DNA of 64,000 nucleotides, taken from assembly GCA_003003925.1 (NCBI GenBank), contig PVWP01000012.1, forward strand, positions 1 through 64,000, in the 5' to 3' direction. Below, one piece after another: positions 18,733 through 26,758 of this stretch (the stretch's first letter is position 1; every line of letters begins with the position of its first letter). The translations under genes were made by a program, and so were the position numbers. A model generated the notes under the pieces. That model had not been told where the DNA came from and ran no database searches. It was given only the letters and a program-made list of their open reading frames with translations. This stretch comes from Aphanothece cf. minutissima CCALA 015 (GTDB lineage: Bacteria > Cyanobacteriota > Cyanobacteriia > PCC-6307 > Cyanobiaceae).

Positions 18733-19761
18733 ATGACCGCCACTCTCTCCTCCCCAGCTGCGGCGCCCCACCTGCGGGAAGACCTGCTGACCCCGCGGTT
18801 CTACACGACCCAGATCGCCAAGGCGGCCCGCACGGATCTGGAGCCGCAGCGGCCGGCCTTCGAGGCGATGCTCGCCGAGATGGAGGCGGACTACAACCGG
18901 GACCATTTCGATCGCAAGGCACCGCTGGACCGGCTCCGGGACCTGAGCCCCGAGGAGAAGGAGGCGTATGAGAGCTACCTGGTGCGCTCCTGCGTGTCGG
19001 AGTTCTCCGGCTTCCTGCTGTTCAAGGAGCTTTCCCGGCGGCTGTTCCAGGCGCAGCGTCCCGAGATGGGGCGGCTGTTCCAGCTGATGGCCCGGGATGA
19101 GGCCCGCCATGCCGGTTTCCTCAACCGGGCCCTGGTGGCCGAGGGCATCGAGATCGACCTGCCCAGCCTCAGCACCAAGCGGCCGATCACCTGGTTCCCC
19201 CTCAGCTGGGTGCTCTACAGCGTCTTCCTGTCGGAGAAGATCGGCTACTGGCGGTACATCCTCATCGACCGCCATCTCAAGGCCCATCCCGACAGCAACT
19301 TCGCGCCCCTGTTCGATTTCTTCGAACCCTGGTGCCAGGACGAGAACCGCCATGGCGACATCTTCAACATGCTGATCCGCTGCTGGCCCGCCCTGCGCCA
19401 GGGGCTGCGCGGCAAGTTGCTGAGTCGCTTCTTTCTGTGGTCGGTGTTTCTCACCCACAGCCTCACGGTCTGTGAGCGGGGCGAGTTCTACCGGATCCTG
19501 GGGATGGACCCGGAGGCCTTCGACGCCGAGGTGATGCGTCAGACCAACCGCACCGCCCGCCGGGCCTTCCCCTGGGTGTTCGATCTGGAGTCCGGCGGCT
19601 TCATCGCCCTGCGGGACCGCCTCGTCGCCTGCTTCCAGGAGATGGGCGCCGCCCGCCGCCGGGGGGCCGGCCCCCTGCAGCAGCTGGGCCTGCGGCTGCG
19701 CTTCGGCGGGCTGCTGTGGCAGCAGTTCTGGCAGCCGATGGTGCGGGCGGAGGCCGGCTGA
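18733..19761 (+). CDS. acsF: Mg-protoporphyrin IX monomethyl ester oxidative cyclase
   Basis: 342 residues of the AcsF/ChlA diiron family: EFSGFLLFKELSRRL, DEARHAGFLNRAL and WCQDENRHGDIFNML carry the Glu and ExxH iron ligands. AcsF closes the fifth ring of chlorophyll using O2 at the thylakoid membrane. Two paralogues are common in cyanobacteria, one expressed under low oxygen together with a second haem oxygenase and hemN. Those two genes occur here at 29.1 and 29.9 kb, so this copy may be the low-oxygen form. ATG 18733 starts right after the TCACGT operator cluster. Confidence 0.88.
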   Translation: MTATLSSPAAAPHLREDLLTPRFYTTQIAKAARTDLEPQRPAFEAMLAEMEADYNRDHFDRKAPLDRLRDLSPEEKEAYESYLVRSCVSEFSGFLLFKELSRRLFQAQRPEMGRLFQLMARDEARHAGFLNRALVAEGIEIDLPSLSTKRPITWFPLSWVLYSVFLSEKIGYWRYILIDRHLKAHPDSNFAPLFDFFEPWCQDENRHGDIFNMLIRCWPALRQGLRGKLLSRFFLWSVFLTHSLTVCERGEFYRILGMDPEAFDAEVMRQTNRTARRAFPWVFDLESGGFIALRDRLVACFQEMGAARRRGAGPLQQLGLRLRFGGLLWQQFWQPMVRAEAG

Positions 19762-19837
19762 GCCCGGGCTGCCCGCGGCGTTCCCTGCGGCCTCCACCAG
19801 CGGATCGTTGAGCTTCTGTTCCCTTGCCTCTTTTCCC

Positions 19838-20527
19838 ATGCCCCAGCCCCATCTGAGCGCCGCCTACCGCGACGCCTACAGCCGCATCAACGCCCTGGTG
19901 ATCGTGGGCGAGGGCCTGGCGGACAGCCACTTCCGCCTGCTGGCCGGCCTCCTTCCGGAGGACCGGGACGACCTGATGCGGCTCGCCGCCATGGAGGGGC
20001 ACCATGCCCGCGACTTCTCCGGCTGTGGCAGGCAGCTGGGGATCCGCCCGGATCTGCCGCTGGCGCGCCGCCTGTTCGCGCCCCTGCACCGGCTGTTCCG
20101 TGAGGCCGTGCGCAGCGGCGACCGCGTCAGCGCCCTGGTGATCCAGTGCCTGATCGTGGAGAGCTTCGCCGTGGCCGCCTACCGCTGCTACCAGCCGGTG
20201 GCCGACCCCTTCGCCGCGCCGATCATCCAGTCGGTGCTCACCGATGAGGCCGAACACCTGGAGTACGGCGGGCGCTGGCTGGCGGCCTGGTTCCCGGAGG
20301 TGGCCGCACCGATCGCGGCCTGCTGTGAGCGGGCCGTCCCGATCGTGATGGCGATGCTCCAGAGCGTCCGCGACGACATGAAGGCCATCGGCATCGATCC
20401 GGCCGAGCTGGTGGGCGAATTCGTGGGCTGCTTCCAGGCGGCGATCGAGACGGTCGGCTTCGAGCCGCGCCAGGCCCGGGGGCTGGTGGCGCGACTGGCG
20501 GGCCGGGCGGTGGAGGTGGGGGTGTAA
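19838..20527 (+). CDS. Aldehyde-deformylating oxygenase homologue
   Basis: 229 residues matching cyanobacterial ADO, the ferritin-like diiron enzyme converting fatty aldehydes to alkanes and formate. The six metal ligands of the family can all be placed: Glu25 in [12 protein letters not shown], ExxH in MEGHHARDF, Glu in [12 protein letters not shown], and ExxH in DEAEHLEYG. Elsewhere ADO is usually next to acyl-ACP reductase; no such gene is here. Instead it lies between acsF and cysK. The second-shell sequence is divergent from standard ADO, so a different substrate is possible. ATG 19838 fits the ADO length. Confidence 0.82.
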   Translation: MPQPHLSAAYRDAYSRINALVIVGEGLADSHFRLLAGLLPEDRDDLMRLAAMEGHHARDFSGCGRQLGIRPDLPLARRLFAPLHRLFREAVRSGDRVSALVIQCLIVESFAVAAYRCYQPVADPFAAPIIQSVLTDEAEHLEYGGRWLAAWFPEVAAPIAACCERAVPIVMAMLQSVRDDMKAIGIDPAELVGEFVGCFQAAIETVGFEPRQARGLVARLAGRAVEVGV

Positions 20528-20586
20528 TCGCCACCACGACGGGATTGGGAGGTCCATGGCTAGGTCTGGCTTTTCGTCGCCCCGTC

Positions 20587-21600
20587 ATGACCTCCACAGG
20601 TTTCGCCGCCACGCCGGCGGCGGCCCTTCCCGCCTTTGAAGACAACAGCCTCACGATTGGCCAGACGCCGCTGGTTCGACTCAATCGCGTCATCGGTGAG
20701 GCCAAGGGAATCGTCTACGCCAAGATCGAAGGACGCAATCCCGCCTATTCGGTGAAGTGCCGGATCGGAGCGGCGATGGTGTGGCAGGCGGAAAAGGATG
20801 GTCTGCTCGGTCCCGGAAAGGAGATCGTCGAACCCACCAGCGGCAACACAGGCATCGCCCTCGCTTTCGTGGCAGCGGCGCGGGGGATTCCGCTCACCCT
20901 CACGATGCCGGAAACCATGAGCCTGGAGCGGCGCAAGCTCCTCATCGCCTACGGAGCGAAGCTGGTCCTGACCGAGGGTGCCCGGGGCATGGCCGGTGCG
21001 ATCGCCAGGGCCCAGGACATCGCCGCATCCGATCCCCATCGCTATGTGCTGCTGCAGCAGTTCGCCAATGCAGCCAACCCACGCATTCACCACGACACCA
21101 CGGGACCGGAGATCTGGGCCTCCACCGGCGGTCGCGTGGCGGCACTGGTGGCAGGCGTCGGCACCGGCGGCACGATCACCGGCGTCAGCCAGTACATCAA
21201 AAGAACGCTCGGCGAGCCCCTGGTGTCGGTGGCCGTGGAGCCGGTGGAGAGTCCGGTGATCAGCCAGGCCCTGGCGGGTCAGCCGCTTCAGCCTGGGCCC
21301 CACAAGATCCAGGGGATCGGGGCCGGATTCGTCCCAGCCAATCTGCATCTCGATCTGGTCGACAGGGTCGAACAGGTCAGCAGTGCGGAAGCGGTGGCCT
21401 TTGCACGGCGCCTCACCCGCGAAGAGGGGATCCTTTCCGGCATCTCCAGCGGTGCCGCCGCAGCAGCGGCGGTGCGGCTGGCCCATGAGGAGGCCTTTGC
21501 TGGTCGGACGATCGTGGTGGTGCTGCCGGATTCCGGCGAGCGCTATCTGAGTTCAGCGCTCTTCGAAGGGCTCTTCAATGAGCATGGCCTGGCGCTTTGA
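20587..21600 (+). CDS. cysK: Cysteine synthase A, sulfur-island copy
   Basis: 337 residues, with the same signatures as the copy at 14.4 kb ([57 protein letters not shown]). It condenses O-acetylserine with sulfide. An N-terminal extension of about 20 Ala-rich residues distinguishes it. It stands upstream of rhodanese, serine acetyltransferase, encapsulin and cysteine desulfurase, as do the sulfur-regulated srp genes of Synechococcus elongatus (srpG-srpH-srpI). Third positions are visibly less GC-rich than in copy 1. ATG 20587 was chosen; a longer frame reaches back to 20545. Confidence 0.94.
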   Translation: MTSTGFAATPAAALPAFEDNSLTIGQTPLVRLNRVIGEAKGIVYAKIEGRNPAYSVKCRIGAAMVWQAEKDGLLGPGKEIVEPTSGNTGIALAFVAAARGIPLTLTMPETMSLERRKLLIAYGAKLVLTEGARGMAGAIARAQDIAASDPHRYVLLQQFANAANPRIHHDTTGPEIWASTGGRVAALVAGVGTGGTITGVSQYIKRTLGEPLVSVAVEPVESPVISQALAGQPLQPGPHKIQGIGAGFVPANLHLDLVDRVEQVSSAEAVAFARRLTREEGILSGISSGAAAAAAVRLAHEEAFAGRTIVVVLPDSGERYLSSALFEGLFNEHGLAL

Positions 21601-21622
21601 TTGAAGTCGCACGAACCCGGCG

Positions 21623-21638
21623 ATGTGGGTGAAACTAC
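21623..21638 (+). promoter_or_regulatory. 16-bp motif shared with the cpcB upstream region (copy 1)
   Basis: ATGTGGGTGAAACTAC here and ATGTGGTTGAAACTAC at 26016-26031 differ at one base. This copy lies 51 bases before the rhodanese start. The pairing of a sulfur operon and a sulfur-poor phycocyanin operon makes a shared activator site plausible. Confidence 0.5.
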
Positions 21639-21689
21639 GTTGCCAGGCACACCAATCGAGGGATGATCATGTGATCACGGAGCGACCAC

Positions 21690-22067
21690 ATGTCTCTTCT
21701 GCATGGCTCGGATTTCCTTCAGAGAGCGGCGGCGGCGCGCTCGCAGATCCGGGAGTCTGATGCCAACGGCGTGAAGCACCTGATCGCTGATGGAGCCACA
21801 GTCATCGATGTCCGTGAACCAGAGGAATTTGAATCTGGGCACATCCCTGGTGCCATCAATGTGAGGGCTTCAATCCTCTCCCAGGAGATCCCTAGGATCC
21901 TCAAGGATCCATCCCATTCCGTGGTGGTGGTCTGCGCTGGTGGCAACAGAAGCGCCCTCGCAGCCCTCGAACTTCAAGACCTCGCTTACACAGCCGTGGC
22001 TTCCTTGCAGTCGGGACTGCGCGACTGGCCGGATCCGCTGGTGCGTGCTGTCGCTGCTGGGCGCTGA
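21690..22067 (+). CDS. Single-domain rhodanese
   Basis: 125 residues with the rhodanese fold markers DVREPEEFESGHIPGAINV and the catalytic loop VVCAGGNRSA, whose Cys82 would carry a persulfide. Single-domain rhodaneses move sulfane sulfur between carriers. Its position beside cysteine synthase, serine acetyltransferase, encapsulin and cysteine desulfurase suggests handling of sulfur going into or out of the compartment. It has its own upstream region of 89 bases containing the shared 16-bp motif and a GATCA/TGATC inverted repeat (21665-21676). Confidence 0.9.
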   Translation: MSLLHGSDFLQRAAAARSQIRESDANGVKHLIADGATVIDVREPEEFESGHIPGAINVRASILSQEIPRILKDPSHSVVVVCAGGNRSALAALELQDLAYTAVASLQSGLRDWPDPLVRAVAAGR

Positions 22068-22125
22068 CGTGATCACCTCTGTGCGACACCGTCGCTCCGA
22101 ATCTCTCCTCGATGAGCCTGAAGGT

Positions 22126-23073
22126 ATGGGGGATCATGGCTTGAACCTGGCAGGAATTGTCGACTCCCTCCGGGAACTTCGGGTCCAGTCTTCACTCCGC
22201 TGGCAACATCCAAACACCCTGGTTCCCCTGCCTTCAACCCATGCGCTGAAACGGGTGCTGGTGGGCCTGAGAGCCTCCCTCTATCCCCATCGCCTGGGGC
22301 TGCCGGAGCCCGATCTGATGGGCGTTCCAAGCTCTTCGACGGCCACCGACTTCTTCGTTGGTCATACGCTCGACACCTGCCTGCGGGAGCTCCGTCATCA
22401 GGTCCGCATTGAAATCGAGTCCCGTCGATCCTTGCCCCATGACGGCAGGCAGGATCCGACGCTTGATCAGCAGGCCACGGAGATTGTTTTTGCTTTCGCC
22501 CATCAGCTTCCGCGCATCCGCTCCCAGCTCGACTCCGACCTCCATGCGGCGTTCCGAGGCGACCCTGCCGCCAGCAGTATCGAGGAGGTGCTTGTCTGCT
22601 ACCCAGGCATGAAGGCCATCACCGACCATCGCTTTGCCCATGCCCTTCACAGCCTCGGCGCGCCGGTGGTGGCTCGCATCATTGCTGAGCTGTCCCATTC
22701 CGCCACGGGTGTGGATATTCATCCCGGTGCTGTCATCGGCGACAGTTTCTTCATCGATCATGGCTCAGGTGTTGTGATCGGTGGCACGTCCATCATTGGC
22801 AAGAATGTGCGCCTCTATCAGGCCGTCACCCTGGGAGCCAAGCACTTCCCCGTCGATGAGCATGGGCATCTCGTCAAGGGCGAGTCCCGCCATCCGATTG
22901 TTGAAGACGATGTCGTGATCTATTCCGGGGCAACGATCCTGGGCAGGGTAACCATCGGCAAGGGATCCACGATTGGTGGGAATGTCTGGTTGACAAGCAG
23001 CGTCCCGCCAGGCACCACCATCACCCAGGCCAAAGTTCTTTCTGAGACCTTTGGAGAGGGGGGAGGTATTTAA
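22126..23073 (+). CDS. cysE: Serine O-acetyltransferase (EpsC/SrpH type)
   Basis: 315 residues with a helical N-terminal half and a C-terminal left-handed beta-helix of hexapeptide repeats (GVDIHPGAVIGDSFFIDHGSG, IGGTSIIGKNVRLYQAVTLG, TILGRVTIGKGSTIGGNVWL). It makes O-acetylserine, the substrate of CysK upstream. The long N-terminal domain is the EpsC-like form seen in srpH, beside the encapsulin gene in S. elongatus. ATG 22126 is used; an in-frame GTG at 22069, just after the rhodanese stop, is an equally possible start. G+C is visibly below the window average. Confidence 0.88.
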   Translation: MGDHGLNLAGIVDSLRELRVQSSLRWQHPNTLVPLPSTHALKRVLVGLRASLYPHRLGLPEPDLMGVPSSSTATDFFVGHTLDTCLRELRHQVRIEIESRRSLPHDGRQDPTLDQQATEIVFAFAHQLPRIRSQLDSDLHAAFRGDPAASSIEEVLVCYPGMKAITDHRFAHALHSLGAPVVARIIAELSHSATGVDIHPGAVIGDSFFIDHGSGVVIGGTSIIGKNVRLYQAVTLGAKHFPVDEHGHLVKGESRHPIVEDDVVIYSGATILGRVTIGKGSTIGGNVWLTSSVPPGTTITQAKVLSETFGEGGGI

Positions 23074-23159
23074 GTGATCCCATGAGTGGCTTTCCTGATC
23101 GGAGGTGATGTCTTGCTCTCCAATCCCTGAGGGCCAGTGCACCACTGACTATCTCCTCA

Positions 23160-23178
23160 AGAGCATTTTGCATGCTCT
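23160..23178. promoter_or_regulatory. 7-bp inverted repeat upstream of the encapsulin gene
   Basis: AGAGCAT, five bases, ATGCTCT: perfect 7-base arms, 43 bases before the encapsulin start, inside the 148-base cysE-encapsulin gap. It could be an operator or an mRNA hairpin that adjusts shell-protein expression; no T-run follows, so it is not a typical terminator. Confidence 0.4.
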
Positions 23179-23221
23179 GTGGTTTGTCGATTCCAGTCCT
23201 GCCCATTTTTATTGAACACCC

Positions 23222-24151
23222 ATGGCAACCAGCAAATCCTCCCATCTGGCTTTAGGCGATGCAGCGGCACGTCAGTTGGCGAATGCCACCAAGACCGTCC
23301 CCCAGCTGCTCGGTATCTCGCCGCGTTGGTTGGTGCCGATGCTGTCCTGGGTTGGGGTTGAGGCCGGCATCTATCGCGTCAACAAGGTCAAGGACGAGTC
23401 ACGGGTTCTGACGGCATGCTCACAGCGAGATGAGATTGATCTCCCCGAAACCTTCGTTGATTATGAAGAGGAGCCCCGTGAGTACTTTCTCAGCGCTGTC
23501 ACAACGACGGTGGATATCCATACTCGGATTTCTGACCTCTACAGCAACCCCCACGATCAGATCCAGCAGCAGCTGAGGCTGGCGATTGAAACGATCAAGG
23601 AGCGCCAGGAAAGTGAACTGATTAACAACAAAGAATATGGACTTCTCAATAACGTCATTCCCTCGCAGCGTCTTCAGCCCATCAGTGGCGTCCCCACGCC
23701 TGATGATCTCGATCAACTGATCACCAAAGTATGGAAGCAGCCGGCCTTCTTCCTGGCGCACCCCCGTACCATTGCCGCTTTCGGCCGGGAATGCACCCGT
23801 CGCGGCGTCCCTCCGGCGACGGTCACCCTCTACGGCTCACCCTTCATCACCTGGAGGGGCTTGCCAATCATTCCCAGCGACAAGCTGAAGATCGAGGCGG
23901 GTCGCAGCAGCATTCTGCTGTTGCGCACCGGTGAAGCGCGACAGGGGGTGGTGGGCCTCTACCAGCCAGGCCTTCCCGGCGAACAGGGCATGGGGCTCTC
24001 GGTGAAGTTCATGGGCATCGGACGCAAGGCGATCGCCTCCTACCTGATCTCGCTCTACTGCTCGTTGGCCGTTCTCACCGAAGACGCCATCGCCGTGCTC
24101 GAAAACGTTGAAGTGGACAAATTCCATAACTACCAGCATGACTACCGCTGA
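23222..24151 (+). CDS. srpI: Family 2A encapsulin shell protein (SrpI-like)
   Basis: 309 residues with the SrpI pattern: LLGISPRWLVPMLSWVGVEAG and YRVNKVKDE near the N-terminus, EPREYFLSAVTTTVDIHTRISDLYS, then KVWKQPAFFLAHPRTIAAFGREC and the C-terminal AVLTEDAIAVLENVEVDKFHNY. SrpI has the HK97 phage-capsid fold and forms icosahedral shells that enclose a cysteine desulfurase; such compartments have been linked to sulfur starvation and elemental sulfur storage. The cargo gene overlaps its 3' end by 14 bases, matching the known gene pair. The shell assembles in the cytoplasm. Confidence 0.93.
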   Translation: MATSKSSHLALGDAAARQLANATKTVPQLLGISPRWLVPMLSWVGVEAGIYRVNKVKDESRVLTACSQRDEIDLPETFVDYEEEPREYFLSAVTTTVDIHTRISDLYSNPHDQIQQQLRLAIETIKERQESELINNKEYGLLNNVIPSQRLQPISGVPTPDDLDQLITKVWKQPAFFLAHPRTIAAFGRECTRRGVPPATVTLYGSPFITWRGLPIIPSDKLKIEAGRSSILLLRTGEARQGVVGLYQPGLPGEQGMGLSVKFMGIGRKAIASYLISLYCSLAVLTEDAIAVLENVEVDKFHNYQHDYR

Positions 24152-25871
24152 TCACCGGGGGGGCAGTGACGGGGCGGCCATTCCCCACGGTTTCCCGAGT
24201 GAGCTGGAGTTGGATCGTCTGGCCAGCCTGATCCAGGCCCAGCTTGCTGGCCATCCATCCCAATCCGTGGAGTCCGTTGTCCAGGCCCCGGCCGCTTCGG
24301 ATGGTTTCTCCTCAGACCCACCACGGAGCCTGGCCGGCTCGGGAGGATCGGATCTGCTTGTGGATCGCCACCTTCGTGACGACGTCTCCGCAACCCATCT
24401 CGCTCCCCAGGCATCTGAATCGGTGGATCCCCAGGCACTGACGCCCCTCGCCATTGAGATTCCCCATGCCTTCCCTTCCTTGCAGGGGGTGGTCAGCCAG
24501 TTCCCCGTGGCGATGGAACTGCCCTACTTCGTGGCAGAGCGCGCCCCATCCCACTCTCGCCTCCCCACCACGGAGTTTCCCCAACCCGAGGCCATGGCAG
24601 GGGCACCGGTGGGAGCCTCTCCGCTGGTCCTGACCCCGCAGGCTTCCCCCCACAGCGCCCATCCCCTTGATCCGGCCTATCTGCGGCGCGACTTTCCGAT
24701 CCTGCAGGAGCGCATCCACGGGCGGCAACTGGTGTGGCTTGACAACGGCGCCACCACCCAGAAGCCACTGGCGGTGATCAAGCGGCTGGAGCGCTTTTAC
24801 CGCAGCGAAAACTCCAACATCCACCGGGCGGCGCATGAGCTGGCGGCGCGCGCCACCGAGGCCTATGAGCAGGCCCGCGCCACCTGTGCCCGCTTTCTGC
24901 ATGCCGCCAGCAGCGATGAGATCGTGTTCCTCAGGGGCACCACCGAGGCGATCAATCTGGTGGCGCAGTCCTGGGGTCGGCACACCATCGAGCCGGGCGA
25001 TGAGATCGTGCTCACCCATCTCGAGCATCACGCCAACATCGTGCCCTGGCAGCAGCTGGCCCACGAGAAGGGGGCCCGTCTGCGGGTGGCCCCAGTGGAC
25101 GACAGCGGCCAGGTGATCCTGGAGGCCTATGAACGTCTGTTCAACGCACGCACGAAGCTGGCGGCCTTCACCCAGGTCTCCAATGCCCTCGGCACGATCC
25201 CTCCCGCGGAGGAGATGATCCGGATCGCTCACCGGTACGGGGCACGTGTTCTGCTGGACGGTGCCCAGGGCATTGCCCACATGCCGGTGGATGTGCAGGC
25301 CCTGGACGTGGATTTCTACGTGTTCTCCGGCCACAAGATCTACGGGCCCACCGGCATCGGCGTCCTGTACGGAAAGCACGATCTGCTGCGTTCCATGCCC
25401 CCCTGGCAGGGGGGCGGCAACATGATCCGCGACGTCACCTTTGAACGCACCCTCTACCAGGAGCCGCCCCAGCGCTTCGAGGCCGGTACCGGCAACATCG
25501 CTGACGCCGTCGGTCTGGCCACGGCGCTGGAGTACGTGGAAAGGATCGGCATGCACGCGATCGACAGGGCGGAGCAGGATCTGCTGGCCTATGCCACGCC
25601 TCAGCTGCTCGCCATTCCCGGCCTGCGGTTGTTCGGTCGTGCGGATCACAAGGCCGGCGTGCTCTCGTTCCTGCTCGATGGCCACTCCCCTGAGGCGGTA
25701 GGCTCGGCCCTCAATCAGGACGGAATCGCGGTCCGTGCTGGCCACCACTGTGCCCAGCCGATCCTGCGTCGCTTTGGTGTGGAGAGCACCGTGCGGGCGA
25801 CGTTGGGTCTCTACAACACCCACAGCGACGTGGATGCCCTGGTGGCCGCGCTGCGGCGCCTGGCTGCCTGA
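24138..25871 (+). CDS. Encapsulin cargo cysteine desulfurase with disordered N-terminal loading domain
   Basis: 577 residues. Residues 1-176 are low-complexity, rich in Pro, Ala and Ser and probably disordered. They include LDRLASLIQ (25-33) and two copies of an IPHxFPS motif (residues 15-21 and 108-114). From LDPAYLRRDFPILQ (about 177) on it is a SufS-type enzyme: PLP lysine Lys400 in FSGHKIYGP and persulfide-forming Cys538 in RAGHHCAQPI. It removes sulfur from cysteine. In the S. elongatus system the extra N-terminal domain directs the enzyme into the SrpI shell; the same is inferred here. The gene overlaps the shell gene by 14 bases. Confidence 0.93.
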   Translation: MTTADHRGGSDGAAIPHGFPSELELDRLASLIQAQLAGHPSQSVESVVQAPAASDGFSSDPPRSLAGSGGSDLLVDRHLRDDVSATHLAPQASESVDPQALTPLAIEIPHAFPSLQGVVSQFPVAMELPYFVAERAPSHSRLPTTEFPQPEAMAGAPVGASPLVLTPQASPHSAHPLDPAYLRRDFPILQERIHGRQLVWLDNGATTQKPLAVIKRLERFYRSENSNIHRAAHELAARATEAYEQARATCARFLHAASSDEIVFLRGTTEAINLVAQSWGRHTIEPGDEIVLTHLEHHANIVPWQQLAHEKGARLRVAPVDDSGQVILEAYERLFNARTKLAAFTQVSNALGTIPPAEEMIRIAHRYGARVLLDGAQGIAHMPVDVQALDVDFYVFSGHKIYGPTGIGVLYGKHDLLRSMPPWQGGGNMIRDVTFERTLYQEPPQRFEAGTGNIADAVGLATALEYVERIGMHAIDRAEQDLLAYATPQLLAIPGLRLFGRADHKAGVLSFLLDGHSPEAVGSALNQDGIAVRAGHHCAQPILRRFGVESTVRATLGLYNTHSDVDALVAALRRLAA

Positions 25872-26198
25872 GCTGCCGTCTCTCCCAGATCGGCCTGCCA
25901 GGAGAATCGGGCTGATCGGTGTACGAGAAGATTCAAGACTGAGTGGCCAGAACTACATCGAAATGTCATCTTGTTCTTCCTTCTCAGGATCAGGTTCTTA
26001 AGCGTATACTCGCCCATGTGGTTGAAACTACAATGGTCATGAATGCGATGACCTTTTGTGAAGTCAATGGAGGAATAACTGGCCCTTGGCGACGAGAATG
26101 TCTGTGCGCGATGAACCCTTCTTGCCGGATCTTTCGGTCGGAGAGGTACGCGTTCTTCAAACAACCTCATCCCCGCATCGGGAGAAGTAGTCACTGTC
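25872..26198 (+). promoter_or_regulatory. 327-bp leader/promoter region of cpcBA
   Basis: This gap is clearly more AT-rich than its surroundings and contains no credible gene. It holds a TATACT -10-like hexamer at 26005-26010 and the shared 16-bp motif at 26016-26031. The remaining 167 bases before cpcB would be an untranslated leader, as is common for phycobilisome operons. No strong intrinsic terminator for the desulfurase gene was seen, so read-through is possible. Confidence 0.5.
26016..26031 (+). promoter_or_regulatory. 16-bp motif shared with the sulfur operon (copy 2)
   Basis: ATGTGGTTGAAACTAC, 15 of 16 bases identical to 21623-21638. It lies 167 bases before the cpcB start and directly after the TATACT hexamer. 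Candidate binding site for a regulator coordinating the sulfur operon and the sulfur-poor phycocyanin. Confidence 0.5.
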
Positions 26199-26720
26199 AT
26201 GACCTACGACGCTTTCACCAAACTCATCGCCCAGGCAGATGTCCGCGGCGAGTTCCTCAATTCCGGCCAGCTGGACGCTCTTTCCGGCGTCGTCGCCGAC
26301 AGTTTCAAGCGTCTGGATGCCGTGAACCGGATCACCTCCAGCGCCTCCACGCTCGTCACCAACGCGGCCCGCGAGCTGTTCGCCCAGCAGCCCGCCCTGA
26401 TCGCCCCCGGTGGCAACGCCTACACCCACCGTCGCGTCGCCGCCTGCCTGCGCGACCTCGACATCATTCTCCGCTATGTCACTTATGCGGTCTATCTCGG
26501 TGACGCGTCGGTGCTTGAGGACCGCTGCCTCAACGGTCTGCGCGAGACCTATCTGGCCCTGGGAGTGCCCGGAGCGTCGGTAGCTGAAGGCGTCCGCCTG
26601 ATCAAGGGCGCAGCGATCGATCTGGTGCTGGACCGCAACGGCATCACCCAGGGGGACTGCTCCGCGCTGGCCTCTGAGATCGGCACCTACTTCGACCGCG
26701 CCGCCGCTGCCGTCAGCTGA
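26199..26720 (+). CDS. cpcB: Phycocyanin beta subunit, methionine-depleted isoform
   Basis: 173 residues of CpcB with bilin cysteines Cys83 (AACLRDLD) and Cys154 (GDCSAL), plus Cys110 ([10 protein letters not shown]), and the methylated-Asn site in PGGNAYT. The only methionine is the initiator. The ordinary CpcB at 34.1 kb has six internal Met; at the matching places this protein has Val31, Leu39, Val80, Leu87, Ile135 and Ala158. This resembles the sulfur-sparing phycocyanin of sulfur-starved Calothrix. It is a light-harvesting rod protein of the phycobilisome. cpcA follows after 38 bases; the sulfur operon lies upstream on the same strand. Confidence 0.95.
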   Translation: MTYDAFTKLIAQADVRGEFLNSGQLDALSGVVADSFKRLDAVNRITSSASTLVTNAARELFAQQPALIAPGGNAYTHRRVAACLRDLDIILRYVTYAVYLGDASVLEDRCLNGLRETYLALGVPGASVAEGVRLIKGAAIDLVLDRNGITQGDCSALASEIGTYFDRAAAAVS

Positions 26721-26758
26721 CGGCCTTCCACCCATTCACCTCTGCCATTCTTCCCATC

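Noticed and set aside
26005..26010. TATACT as a full sigma-70 promoter for cpcBA
   Set aside because: No -35 hexamer at a proper distance, so it is mentioned only within the leader region and not called as a promoter.
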